Source: G965205725 sp965205725 (GTDB lineage Bacteria > Pseudomonadota > Gammaproteobacteria > Pseudomonadales > Halieaceae). Taken from it: a stretch of 64,000 bases of DNA. The notes beneath the pieces are model-generated. The model made no database searches and was not told the DNA's origin. It worked only from the letters and a program-made list of their open reading frames with translations. A program made the translations under genes and the position numbers. This document shows positions 52,503 to 60,133 of this stretch, in pieces (the stretch's first letter is position 1; each line of letters opens with the position of its first letter). Location: the NCBI GenBank assembly GCA_965205725.1, contig OZ242189.1, forward strand, positions 2,542,001-2,606,000, given 5' to 3'.

Positions 52503-54886
52503 CACGCCACCTCTCTATAAATCGCTTGTTCCAATTCTGCAAGTGCTTTCAAATACCGCACTTTGCCCCCAAACAGTTCAACAATCTCCACGGGTGAGCC
52601 AAATTGGTCCAGCGGGCTGACTTGCAGGATTTTCATGTCTTCAATGTTTGCTATGCCCTCATCGGCGTATTTATCGAGCAGGGCTTCTAATACTTTGCGT
52701 GCTTGTTCGCCATATTGGGTGAAATAGTCGCGTTTTTTGACATTGTTGGCTCGTTCGGATCGGGTCAGCGGGGGCTGGTCAAAGGCGGTGTGGCAGATGA
52801 GGTCAAAGATATCCATTTCTTTGTTGACGGCTTCTTTGAGGTTTTCAATGATAATGCCTTGCTCGGTTAGTTCCTCGATAATGGCCTGCTTTTTTTCTGC
52901 CTGGTTCCATTTATTGAGGAACTTGTCAAGTGAGTGATACTGCTCACGAACTTTTTGTTTGGTGTAGTCTTTCAGGCTACCGGTGATCAACTTGCCGTTG
53001 CTGTCCATATATTGAATACGCTCATTGAGTATGGCGACATTGACCCCGTTGACATAGTATTTTGCTCTGGGTTCGTTAATAACTTCTCCGCCATCGGTAA
53101 TTTCTGCTGACCCGGGCTCAAATATTACTTCTGCGCCATCTTCATCTATTACAGGTTCATCGCTGGTTGATTCATCTTCGGGTGATTCAATCTCATCATC
53201 TTCGCCTATCTCTTTGACTCTAACCGGGTCGCCGTCAAAGTCGGGGTCTGCAAACATCCTTGTGGCATCGCGAAAATCAAGAATGGTAAAAAAGGTTTTG
53301 CCAAAATCCTCTCTTACGCGAGTTCCGCGCCCGATAATCTGCTTAAATTCGGTCATGGAGTTGATGTTTTTGTCCAGCACTATCAACTTGCAGGTTTGGG
53401 CATCCACTCCCGTCGTCATCAGTTTTGATGTTGTCGCTATTACCGGGTATCGCTCTTCGGGATTTATAAAATTATCCAGTTCGTTCTTGCCCTCTTGATT
53501 GTCGCCGGTAATCTGCATGACATACTTGCTGTTTTCTTTCATCAGATCGCTGTTTTCATTGGCAATGGCGGCTCGCATACGCTGAGCGTGATCGATGTCT
53601 ACGCAGAAGATAATGGTTTTATCGAAGCGATTGGTCTTTTTCAGAAATTCAGTTACTTTTCTGGCGACAATTTCTGTGCGCTCATCGATGACCAGGTTTT
53701 TGTCAAAGTCTTTGCGGTTGTAGATACGGTCATCCACCAATAAACCTTGTTTATCCGTTTTGCCGGGCTCGGGTCGCCAGCCCTCTAAATCCACATTAAG
53801 ACCGATTCGCAATACTTTGTAAGGTGCCAAAAAACCATCTTGTATGCCTTGCTTGAGGGAATAGGTATATATGGGTTCGCCAAAATATTCGGTGCTGGAG
53901 ATGGTTTCGGTTTCTTTGGGTGTGGCGGTTAAGCCGATGTGCGTGGCATTGCCAAAATAATCAAGTATTTCACGCCATGCGCTGTCTTCAGCGGCACTGC
54001 CACGGTGGCATTCGTCAATGACGATTAAATCAAAAAATTCAGGGCTGAATTGGCGATAAGCATCTTTGTCTTCATCATAGTTGGTTAGGCCCTGATACAG
54101 GGCCAGGTAGATTTCATATGATTTGTCGATCTGTTTATTCTTGATGACCGTCATTTTATCTTTGAAAGGACGAAAATCACCCCGCCTGGTTTGGTCTATC
54201 AGCGCATTTCTGTCCGCTAAAAATAGAATGCGTTTTTTGGTATTGCTCTTCCATAACCGGTGAATAATTTGAAAAGCGGCAAATGTTTTACCGGTGCCAG
54301 TCGCCATTGTCAGCAGAATTCTGTCCTGGCCTTTAGCAATGGCTTCAACTGTGCGGTTGATGGCTATTTGCTGATAATAGCGTGGCGACCTATTGGTTCC
54401 ATCGAAGAAATAATCTTGTGCCGTGATTTGTTTTTGTACTTCGCTCTGAATGCCTTTGTAGTGGTTATAACGCTCCAGAAGAACATGGGGTGACGGAAAT
54501 TCATCAAGCGATAATTTTTTTTCTATGTTTCCATCCGAACAGGTACGATCATGTTCAAAGAAACCGTCGCCATTACTACTATAGACAGAGGGGATATCCA
54601 AGATTCGTGCGTAATCCAGGCCTTGCTGAATACCAGCACTCACAGAATAGTTGTTGTTTTTTGCTTCAATAATGGCGATGGGAATGTGGGGCTTGTAGTA
54701 AAGAATGTAATCGGCTCGCTTTCGTTTGCCACGGGCTGTGAGGTTGCCCTTTACATATATCCGGCCATCCGTAAATGGCACCTCTTCACGAATTTGTGTT
54801 TGGGGGTTCCAGCCTGCTTTTTCCAAGGCAGGCTGGATGTATTTGGTGCAGATATCTCTCTCTGACAAGCTTTTTTTAGATGGCAT
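52502..54886 (-). CDS. hsdR: Type I restriction endonuclease subunit HsdR
   Basis: HsdR gives ATP-driven translocation and cleavage. The 794-residue protein has an N-terminal nuclease domain with IAIIEAKNNNYSVSAGIQQG (the ExK part, about residue 75). The SF2 helicase motor has Walker A MATGTGKTFAAFQ near 198, DECHRGS near 292 and GLTATPKET. Motif VI is QIIGRGTRVREDFGKTFFTILDF. A C-terminal helical region binds the rest of the complex. An acidic insert rich in Asp, Glu and Ser (about residues 560-600) is unusual. It is the first gene of the operon. Confidence 0.95.
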   Translation of the reverse strand: MPSKKSLSERDICTKYIQPALEKAGWNPQTQIREEVPFTDGRIYVKGNLTARGKRKRADYILYYKPHIPIAIIEAKNNNYSVSAGIQQGLDYARILDIPSVYSSNGDGFFEHDRTCSDGNIEKKLSLDEFPSPHVLLERYNHYKGIQSEVQKQITAQDYFFDGTNRSPRYYQQIAINRTVEAIAKGQDRILLTMATGTGKTFAAFQIIHRLWKSNTKKRILFLADRNALIDQTRRGDFRPFKDKMTVIKNKQIDKSYEIYLALYQGLTNYDEDKDAYRQFSPEFFDLIVIDECHRGSAAEDSAWREILDYFGNATHIGLTATPKETETISSTEYFGEPIYTYSLKQGIQDGFLAPYKVLRIGLNVDLEGWRPEPGKTDKQGLLVDDRIYNRKDFDKNLVIDERTEIVARKVTEFLKKTNRFDKTIIFCVDIDHAQRMRAAIANENSDLMKENSKYVMQITGDNQEGKNELDNFINPEERYPVIATTSKLMTTGVDAQTCKLIVLDKNINSMTEFKQIIGRGTRVREDFGKTFFTILDFRDATRMFADPDFDGDPVRVKEIGEDDEIESPEDESTSDEPVIDEDGAEVIFEPGSAEITDGGEVINEPRAKYYVNGVNVAILNERIQYMDSNGKLITGSLKDYTKQKVREQYHSLDKFLNKWNQAEKKQAIIEELTEQGIIIENLKEAVNKEMDIFDLICHTAFDQPPLTRSERANNVKKRDYFTQYGEQARKVLEALLDKYADEGIANIEDMKILQVSPLDQFGSPVEIVELFGGKVRYLKALAELEQAIYREVA

Positions 54887-54954
54887 GGGTTACCACTCTG
54901 TTTATTATTCCCGGGATTTCCTCGGTGGTTGGTTTGCAAATATGACACCATGGT

Positions 54955-54999
54955 GAGTGGACGTTGCCGCCAATGTTCCACTCCAACTGCTCGTTAGGC
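54955..54999 (-). other. Possible truncated attC at the 3' end of higA
   Basis: On the minus strand the higA stop TAA lies within GCCTAAC (54999-54993), an RYYYAAC core placed as in the DUF4238 cassette. The following arm contains GAGTGGA/TCCACTC inverted segments. The matching GTTRRRY end is not found before hsdR, so at best half a site remains. Confidence 0.25.
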
Positions 55000-55281
55000 A
55001 GCGTATAGAGGTTTAACATCCAGGTTGCTTACAGTTTGCTTTGCATGCCACAGATCATACTGAATCTGTTGGTTTAACCAACTCTCAGCAGAGGTATCAA
55101 ATGCCTTAGCCAGCCTTATGGCCATCTCCGGGCTGATACCGGCTCTACCATTGACTATGGCCGAGAGTGTCTTACGGCTTATACCGAGTGCGGCAGCAGT
55201 TTCTGTAATCGTCAGTTCCAAGGGTTCCATGCAGAGCCCTTTGAGGATCTCGCCTGGATGTGGTGGGTTATGCATGTTCAA
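54994..55281 (-). CDS. higA: HigA-type antitoxin
   Basis: The 95-residue protein has the HigA start NPPHPGEILKGLCMEPLELT and a helix-turn-helix (TITETAAALGISRKTLSAIVNGRAGISPEMAIRLAKAF). The tail SAESWLNQQIQYDLWHA is also typical. It neutralises HigB and, by family precedent, represses the operon. It follows higB with a four-base overlap, the toxin-first order typical of hig loci. Its stop lies in an attC-like core. Confidence 0.94.
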   Translation of the reverse strand: MNMHNPPHPGEILKGLCMEPLELTITETAAALGISRKTLSAIVNGRAGISPEMAIRLAKAFDTSAESWLNQQIQYDLWHAKQTVSNLDVKPLYAA

Positions 55282-55556
55282 TGGTAGTCCTCCAGGTCGG
55301 CGTCATATGCATCGGGGCCATCAAACCGGAAAGTGATTCTCCAGTTGCCCGAAACTCGTACTGACCAAGTTCCCTTGCGAGAGCTTTTTAGTTCATGAAG
55401 CTGTAGCCCTGGCAGGTTCATGTCCCTGGGATCTATTGAGGCATTTAACCTGGCAAGGATGAGTTGAGTGCGTTTTGCATTTTCAGCCCTCACACCACGT
55501 GTAGTACCCGATTCAAAATAGCGTTTTAATCCGCGATGCTTGAATGAGGCAATCAT
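55278..55556 (-). CDS. higB: HigB-type toxin (RelE superfamily)
   Basis: The 92-residue protein matches the HigB/RelE fold, with IASFKHRGLKRYFESGT, LPGLQLHELKSSRKGTWSVRVSGNWRITFRF and a final DLEDYH. HigB toxins cleave mRNA on the ribosome. It is the first gene of the pair; a 26-bp palindrome lies 8 bp upstream of its ATG. Toxin-antitoxin pairs commonly stabilise genomic islands and integron arrays, consistent with its place here. Confidence 0.94.
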   Translation of the reverse strand: MIASFKHRGLKRYFESGTTRGVRAENAKRTQLILARLNASIDPRDMNLPGLQLHELKSSRKGTWSVRVSGNWRITFRFDGPDAYDADLEDYH

Positions 55557-55564
55557 TCGTGCAA

Positions 55565-55590
55565 TGTAACCTATAACGTTATGGGTTGCA
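55565..55590. promoter_or_regulatory. Palindromic operator upstream of higBA
   Basis: TGTAACCTATAAC (55565-55577) is followed directly by GTTATGGGTTGCA (55578-55590). The two halves are inverted repeats matching at 11 of 13 positions. It lies 9-34 bp upstream of the higB start and overlaps a possible -10 (TATAGG on the minus strand), as expected for an autoregulatory HigA site. Confidence 0.65.
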
Positions 55591-55720
55591 ATCTTTTCAA
55601 GTGTAGACGGGTTCGTTCAAGACGCCAACGCCTCAATAAGGGGCGCACGTTTGCGCGTCCGGCCGAAGGCGCGAAGTTGAGTGACTTATGTTTTGAACGT
55701 TGCACTAACGTTTCTCGCTA

Positions 55721-55867
55721 TTGCATCGCCAAGGCAAGGCAGCGAGTATCATCAATGTCTATGCCCGTGCCGTGCGGCGAATTGCCGCGCATTTTGATAC
55801 CTGCCCCGATGCGCTGACCCAGCACCCGATTAAGGATTACTTCACCGTCTTTTATAGGGCTTTACAG
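55721..55867 (+). pseudogene. N-terminal fragment of a tyrosine recombinase
   Basis: The plus frame reads RQGKAASIINVYARAVRRIA, then HFDTCPDALTQHPIKDYF. This resembles the SAM-like core-binding domain at the N-terminus of IS91-associated or phage-type integrases. It runs out within the 3' end of the dioxygenase beta gene on the other strand, and no catalytic domain is present. The rest of the 305-bp gap 55557-55861 contains GC-rich inverted pieces (such as CGCC...GGCG around 55633-55655) and no gene. Confidence 0.45.
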
Positions 55868-56341
55868 GTAAATCACGATGGATCTGTGAGCCGCCTGCGG
55901 GTTGATTAGCGCTACCTTTTTGTGCCGGATCAGGAAGCTATTGTCGCCAGTAGCCAGTTGGTGCTCGTAAGTGCCACCATAGTGGCGCTGTTCCTCCCGG
56001 TACCACAGCAATACCTGGAAATTTGAGGTAATAATATCGTCTCCCCGGTCTGTTTTACCTGCGTGCTGGATATTAGAAATAATATGAGAGCAGCGAACCT
56101 GCGGGTCTTTGGAGGAGGCGCGGGGGTGTACAAAATTACGCCGCCTGATTTCCATCATCACCCGGTCGTCGTAGATGTGGGAAATATGATTCAGCGGATC
56201 TGGTTGGTTTTCCATGGCTGGCATCCAGTAGCTGCCGTCTTCGGTGTATAACTGAATCCATTTCTCCAAATCGGGCGTGTCCAGATAGCTGGCTTCCTTA
56301 TAGAGAAAACTTTCTACGGCCTTCAAGTCCGGTGCGCTCAT
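55862..56341 (-). CDS. Aromatic-ring-hydroxylating dioxygenase beta subunit
   Basis: The 159-residue small subunit has the SnoaL-like fold typical of ring-hydroxylating dioxygenases: VESFLYKEASYLDTPDLEKWIQLY, then DGSYWMPA, a central RHNF-like RRRNFVHPR and the end HKKVALINPQAAHRSIVIYL. I choose ATG at 56341, which overlaps the alpha stop (ATGA); the frame is open upstream to 56476 but inside alpha. It is structural rather than catalytic. It is the last gene of the operon. Confidence 0.92.
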   Translation of the reverse strand: MSAPDLKAVESFLYKEASYLDTPDLEKWIQLYTEDGSYWMPAMENQPDPLNHISHIYDDRVMMEIRRRNFVHPRASSKDPQVRCSHIISNIQHAGKTDRGDDIITSNFQVLLWYREEQRHYGGTYEHQLATGDNSFLIRHKKVALINPQAAHRSIVIYL

Positions 56342-57657
56342 GAGAATGCCTCCCCGAGCATGTATTCCTTCCAGGCTTTGTATTGGGTACGCATATCCAG
56401 GTCGCTGGTTCCGCCACTGACTACGCGATCTTCTAGTGACTTGTCGCGCCCGTACTGACGATGAAATTCCACCCACTCAGTGGCGTCGGATGCCAGGCCT
56501 TCCTGTACTCGTCTATACACCTCCAGATCGTCAGGGCCGACCATGCTGGCCGAGGAATTAATGAGCCGCGAGTAGAGCAGGGTGCGTTGCAGCATTTCTT
56601 CAGGCGCGCCTTTAAGCCGGAAGGACCAGGTTTCAACAACAAAGCGATCTACTGCGATGGGTCGCACCACTCGAATATTTTGCACCGCTGTCTTGATAGT
56701 GAGTGAGGGGTAGTAGAGTGTGTTATGGGTATTGAAGGAGTAAATTTCTCTGCTGCGTTCCTCGCCGTATGCGTTCACCATGGCTTCATGGTAGCTGGGC
56801 AGTACGGAATAATTGGCGTGAATGCTGGTTTTGCCGCCATCATAGTGATGGCCAAAAGGAAAACCGGTTATGCCTGTGTTTTCAAAATTCTCGTAGGAAG
56901 CACCAAATGGCAGAATAATTTCGGCTTCACTGCGTTTTTTTGTTTCGCTCTCAGATAGAGTGCTGATGTACTCCTCGGCGGCCTGTACGACACTTTGATG
57001 CACAACCATCGGATGCATGGTGTCGTTGAGATTTTCCAGGATAAATTTCCAGTTGCATTGGTGCTCGTAGCGCAATACGCCTCCGGCAACTTCCACCTCG
57101 CCTGCCGGAGCCCGGTCACAAAGATTGTCCAGGCAGTCGATGGCGCCACCTAGCCAGGTTTTCAAATCAGGTGCAGCAGGCGAAAGTGTTGCGAAAACAA
57201 AGCCTCGATAGCTTTCTGCCTGGGCGAGCGCCTGCATATTGTTACAGGGGTCGTTCAGATCAAAACCCGTGCCGTCATAACCGTCTGCATTGGGAATTTT
57301 CAGTAGCTTGCCGTCGTGTTGAAAGCTCCAGCCGTGATAGGCGCATCTGAAGGCACCGCGTGAGTTACCCGCTCTGTTTTCAACCATCTTGGCGCCCTTG
57401 TGACCGCAGCGATTGTGTAATACGTGTACCTCGCCGGTCTTATCTCTCACCATAACAACCGGTACTTTGTGGTTGATATTGGTGGTGAAGTAGTCGCCTG
57501 TTTGCGGGACTTGCGATTCGTGGCCAATGAATATCCACGCCTGTCCCCAAATCTGTTCCATTTCCAGCTCAAAAATGTCTGGGTCTAGGTACAGGCGCTT
57601 ATGGATGCGGGTGGGCGTTACCAGGCTACCAATTTCTTTATCGCTGGGGGTGTTCAT
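56338..57657 (-). CDS. Rieske non-heme iron dioxygenase alpha subunit
   Basis: The 439-residue catalytic subunit has a Rieske [2Fe-2S] domain with NRCGHKGAKMVENRAG near residue 86 and RCAYHGWSF near 105 (CxH and CxxH ligands). The mononuclear iron site is ENLNDTMHPMVVHQ near 215 (bridging Asp and two His). It would add O2 to an aromatic or related substrate, giving a cis-diol or hydroxylated product. The substrate cannot be read from sequence. No ferredoxin or reductase gene is present in the window, so electron delivery comes from elsewhere. It is 9 bp downstream of the dehydrogenase gene. Confidence 0.95.
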   Translation of the reverse strand: MNTPSDKEIGSLVTPTRIHKRLYLDPDIFELEMEQIWGQAWIFIGHESQVPQTGDYFTTNINHKVPVVMVRDKTGEVHVLHNRCGHKGAKMVENRAGNSRGAFRCAYHGWSFQHDGKLLKIPNADGYDGTGFDLNDPCNNMQALAQAESYRGFVFATLSPAAPDLKTWLGGAIDCLDNLCDRAPAGEVEVAGGVLRYEHQCNWKFILENLNDTMHPMVVHQSVVQAAEEYISTLSESETKKRSEAEIILPFGASYENFENTGITGFPFGHHYDGGKTSIHANYSVLPSYHEAMVNAYGEERSREIYSFNTHNTLYYPSLTIKTAVQNIRVVRPIAVDRFVVETWSFRLKGAPEEMLQRTLLYSRLINSSASMVGPDDLEVYRRVQEGLASDATEWVEFHRQYGRDKSLEDRVVSGGTSDLDMRTQYKAWKEYMLGEAFS

Positions 57658-57666
57658 AGTGTTCTC

Positions 57667-58395
57667 CTATAGCGCCAGTGATCCCAGACTGGCGCCACCG
57701 CAAACCATGAGTGTCTGGCCGGTGATAAAGCCGCTTTCTGGACTGTTGAAAAAGTTTACCGCACGTGCGACATCAGCGGGCATGCCAAGTCGCTGCACCG
57801 GAATGCTCGCCGCCATTGCGTCCATCTGCGGGCTGTCTTCGGGAATAACTTCGTGAAACATTTCCGTGGCGGCAATGGGTCCGGGTGCTATCGTGTTAAC
57901 GGTAATACCATACTGCCCCAACTCCAGTGCCCAGGTGCGGGCCATACCTATCATGCCGGATTTTGTGGCGGAGTAGCTGGTGCGGGTTTGCAAGCCCAGC
58001 GCGGCACGCGATGTGATGAGTATGATGCGTCCGAACTGCCTGGATTTCATGGTGGGCAGGAACGCCTGACTCAGGCTGATTGCCGAGCCGATGTGCACCT
58101 GTGACAAATAATCATAGTCATCCAGTTCAACCTCTTCGAGCAAGCTCGCTCTGATCAAGCCGGCGTTGTGTATAAAGCCTGTGACCAGATGATGGCCTGC
58201 CAAAGTCGCGGCGCAACTTTGTATCGCCTCGCGGTCGCTAAGGTCAACCTCGATGTTGATCAGGTCTGGATGCTTGATCCCCGCTTCCCTGCGGGCCAGG
58301 TTAATCACTGTGTAGCCCTCAGCAAGAAGGTTTTCGCAGATCGCACTGCCTATGCCGACACTGCCACCTGTTACCACAATTGTGTCGTGGCTCAT
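57667..58395 (-). CDS. Short-chain dehydrogenase/reductase
   Basis: The 242-residue protein has the NAD(P)-binding TGGSVGIG near residue 9, the NAG motif (HNAGLI), the catalytic SYSATKSG (YxxxK) near 140, and a C-terminal GQTLMVCGGASLG. Its ATG overlaps the stop of the DUF35 gene (TAATG). In this operon it could oxidise a cis-diol formed by the dioxygenase or act on a beta-hydroxyacyl-CoA. The choice cannot be made from sequence. Confidence 0.93.
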   Translation of the reverse strand: MSHDTIVVTGGSVGIGSAICENLLAEGYTVINLARREAGIKHPDLINIEVDLSDREAIQSCAATLAGHHLVTGFIHNAGLIRASLLEEVELDDYDYLSQVHIGSAISLSQAFLPTMKSRQFGRIILITSRAALGLQTRTSYSATKSGMIGMARTWALELGQYGITVNTIAPGPIAATEMFHEVIPEDSPQMDAMAASIPVQRLGMPADVARAVNFFNSPESGFITGQTLMVCGGASLGSLAL

Positions 58396-58952
58396 TAAAT
58401 GCCTCCTTTTCTAATCGCAGGCTCGGTGAGGCCCAATGACTGGGTAATGCTCAGGCGCTGCGGTGGTGTGTCTATCCTGGTTGCCAGGTCTACTGCAATG
58501 ATGACTGAATTCAGTGACGCATCGCTGTGTGTAAAAACTTGTACCGGCATATCTGTCGTTGTTGCAGCCGTGGCCAGATGTGCGAAAACGGTCACCTTAC
58601 AGTCAAGCCGAATACTCGCAATAGTCCAGGGTTTCTCAGCGAGTCTGCGCTTAAAAAACTCCCACAAGGAGTGATGTAGTGTTATCGCTTGGATGATGTG
58701 GCCGGTGTTTTTCGACTCACGCCAACGCAGTTGATCACTCAAACAGGATTGGCAGAGTTCTCTGGGCGGGTATTGCACGGTGTTGCAGCCCAGACAATGC
58801 TGTAGCTTTAGAATACTGTTGAGATTGGCGCTGGAAAAAGCCTGCCCCAGACTGCTGCGCGGCTTTGGCGGGCGGGCCCGCTCTCTCAATGAGGGGCGAT
58901 TGTATTTGAGGCGCGCCCTGTGTGTGAGAGAAGGTGTGAGAGAAGGCGTCAT
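58395..58952 (-). CDS. DUF35 Zn-ribbon/OB-fold partner protein
   Basis: The 185-residue protein has the DUF35 zinc ribbon CLGCNTVQYPPRELCQSC and a following OB-fold (GHIIQAITLHHSLWEFF, WTIASIRLDCKVTVFAHL). DUF35 proteins act as obligate partners of thiolase-fold enzymes, as in the steroid side-chain aldolase Ltp2-ChsH2. The ATG at 58952 overlaps the thiolase-like stop (ATGA) and is my choice over an upstream ATG at 58988. Its first codons hold a 12-bp duplication encoding PSLTPSLT. Co-translation with the thiolase-fold protein supports a complex. Confidence 0.9.
   Translation of the reverse strand: MTPSLTPSLTHRARLKYNRPSLRERARPPKPRSSLGQAFSSANLNSILKLQHCLGCNTVQYPPRELCQSCLSDQLRWRESKNTGHIIQAITLHHSLWEFFKRRLAEKPWTIASIRLDCKVTVFAHLATAATTTDMPVQVFTHSDASLNSVIIAVDLATRIDTPPQRLSITQSLGLTEPAIRKGGI
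58922..58945. repeat. 12-bp duplication at the DUF35 gene start
   Basis: Two perfect copies of GTGTGAGAGAAG (plus strand) lie directly after the start codon of the minus-strand DUF35 gene and encode a repeated Pro-Ser-Leu-Thr. Confidence 0.92.
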
Positions 58953-60133
58953 GACTGGCTGCTTCCCAAAATGGCTGCGGCGGTGCACAGGCCTCGGTCG
59001 TAATTGATCATGCCAAACCCGCTGACCATGGCATGGCGGGCGCCATCGACCTGGTTATATTCAGCGGCACCCGTCAACTGCCTGATTGATTCCACGACGC
59101 CCAAATTACCCGCCGCCGCGCCAGCCTGTCCCGCCGACAACTGCCCACCAGAGGTGTTGTGTGGCAGTTTGCGTGCCTGTTTGCCACTGCTGTCAAAGCG
59201 CATGTCAGTATTGCGGACAAATTCTGGAGCCTCACCTTTGTTGCAAAATCCAAGGTCTTCCATTTGTAGCATACTGATTGCGGGGTAGTCGTCGTAGGTT
59301 TGCAGGAGGTCGATGTCCTTGCTTTCCAGCGAGGCCGTATTGTAAAGCTGAGCAATATATTCAGTCCATCCGCCGCGAAACTGAATGTTGTCTTCGGCGT
59401 GTGCATTGTGCAGTTCGTCAGCAGCTTTAATAAGGCAGTATGGAAGCTGTAAGCGTTTGGCGCGGTCTTCACTCATAACCAGAAAGCTCTCGCCACCAGC
59501 GCAGGGCATGACGCAATCGAACAGGTGCAGTGGCCCAGCGATGGGGCGGGCTTTCATATACTGTTCTAAAGATAGCCTTTTGTGGCCCAGCAGAGCGCCA
59601 GGATAGTGGTTGGCATTGTAGCGCTGCGCCACGGCGAGCTCTGCGAAGTCTTCCCGAGTCGCGCCATAGCTGTCCATATAGTGTTGCGTGATGAGGCCGA
59701 AGGCTGCGTTGGGCCCACCAGCACCGTAAGGGAAGGACGCATCAATTGTGAAGCTGGAAAAGTTTGCCGCAGTGTTCTCAAAGGAGCGATGGAAGGCGCT
59801 ATCGCCGCCAATGCAGGCAATAATGTCTGCATCGCCACATTGAACGGCGCGCGCTGCTCTACGCAGCGCGATAATGCCCGAGGCGCCGCCGTAGGGTAGT
59901 TCTTCTATCCAGCGTGGCGTTAGTTGGAAGTGTTGAGTTAGCGCTATTGTAGAATCCGCGCCCAAAGAAAAACTGGATACCGTAAAACCATCAATGTCAG
60001 ATTTTTTCAACGTGCTCTTTTCGAGCATGAGTCGCAGGCAGTTGCCTATAAACCAACTGGCGTTGTGCGAACTCTGTTTGCTATAGCCGAAGCTGACGGG
60101 TGCGGTTAAGGCAACTCCCGAATAATCGTTCAT
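58949..60133 (-). CDS. Thiolase-fold protein lacking the usual nucleophilic cysteine
   Basis: The 394-residue protein is clearly of the thiolase superfamily: ALTAPVSFGYSKQ at the start, ELPYGGASGIIALRRAARAVQ near residue 80, and the C-terminal NTSGGQLSAGQAGAAAGNLGVVESIRQLTG. The nucleophilic Cys expected near GGASG is Ala-Ser. The second Cys region reads QTYDDYPAISMLQMEDLGFC. These features match Ltp2-like aldolases rather than true thiolases. Paired with DUF35 it may cleave a beta-hydroxyacyl-CoA by retro-aldol reaction. It overlaps both neighbours by four bases. Confidence 0.9.
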   Translation of the reverse strand: MNDYSGVALTAPVSFGYSKQSSHNASWFIGNCLRLMLEKSTLKKSDIDGFTVSSFSLGADSTIALTQHFQLTPRWIEELPYGGASGIIALRRAARAVQCGDADIIACIGGDSAFHRSFENTAANFSSFTIDASFPYGAGGPNAAFGLITQHYMDSYGATREDFAELAVAQRYNANHYPGALLGHKRLSLEQYMKARPIAGPLHLFDCVMPCAGGESFLVMSEDRAKRLQLPYCLIKAADELHNAHAEDNIQFRGGWTEYIAQLYNTASLESKDIDLLQTYDDYPAISMLQMEDLGFCNKGEAPEFVRNTDMRFDSSGKQARKLPHNTSGGQLSAGQAGAAAGNLGVVESIRQLTGAAEYNQVDGARHAMVSGFGMINYDRGLCTAAAILGSSQS

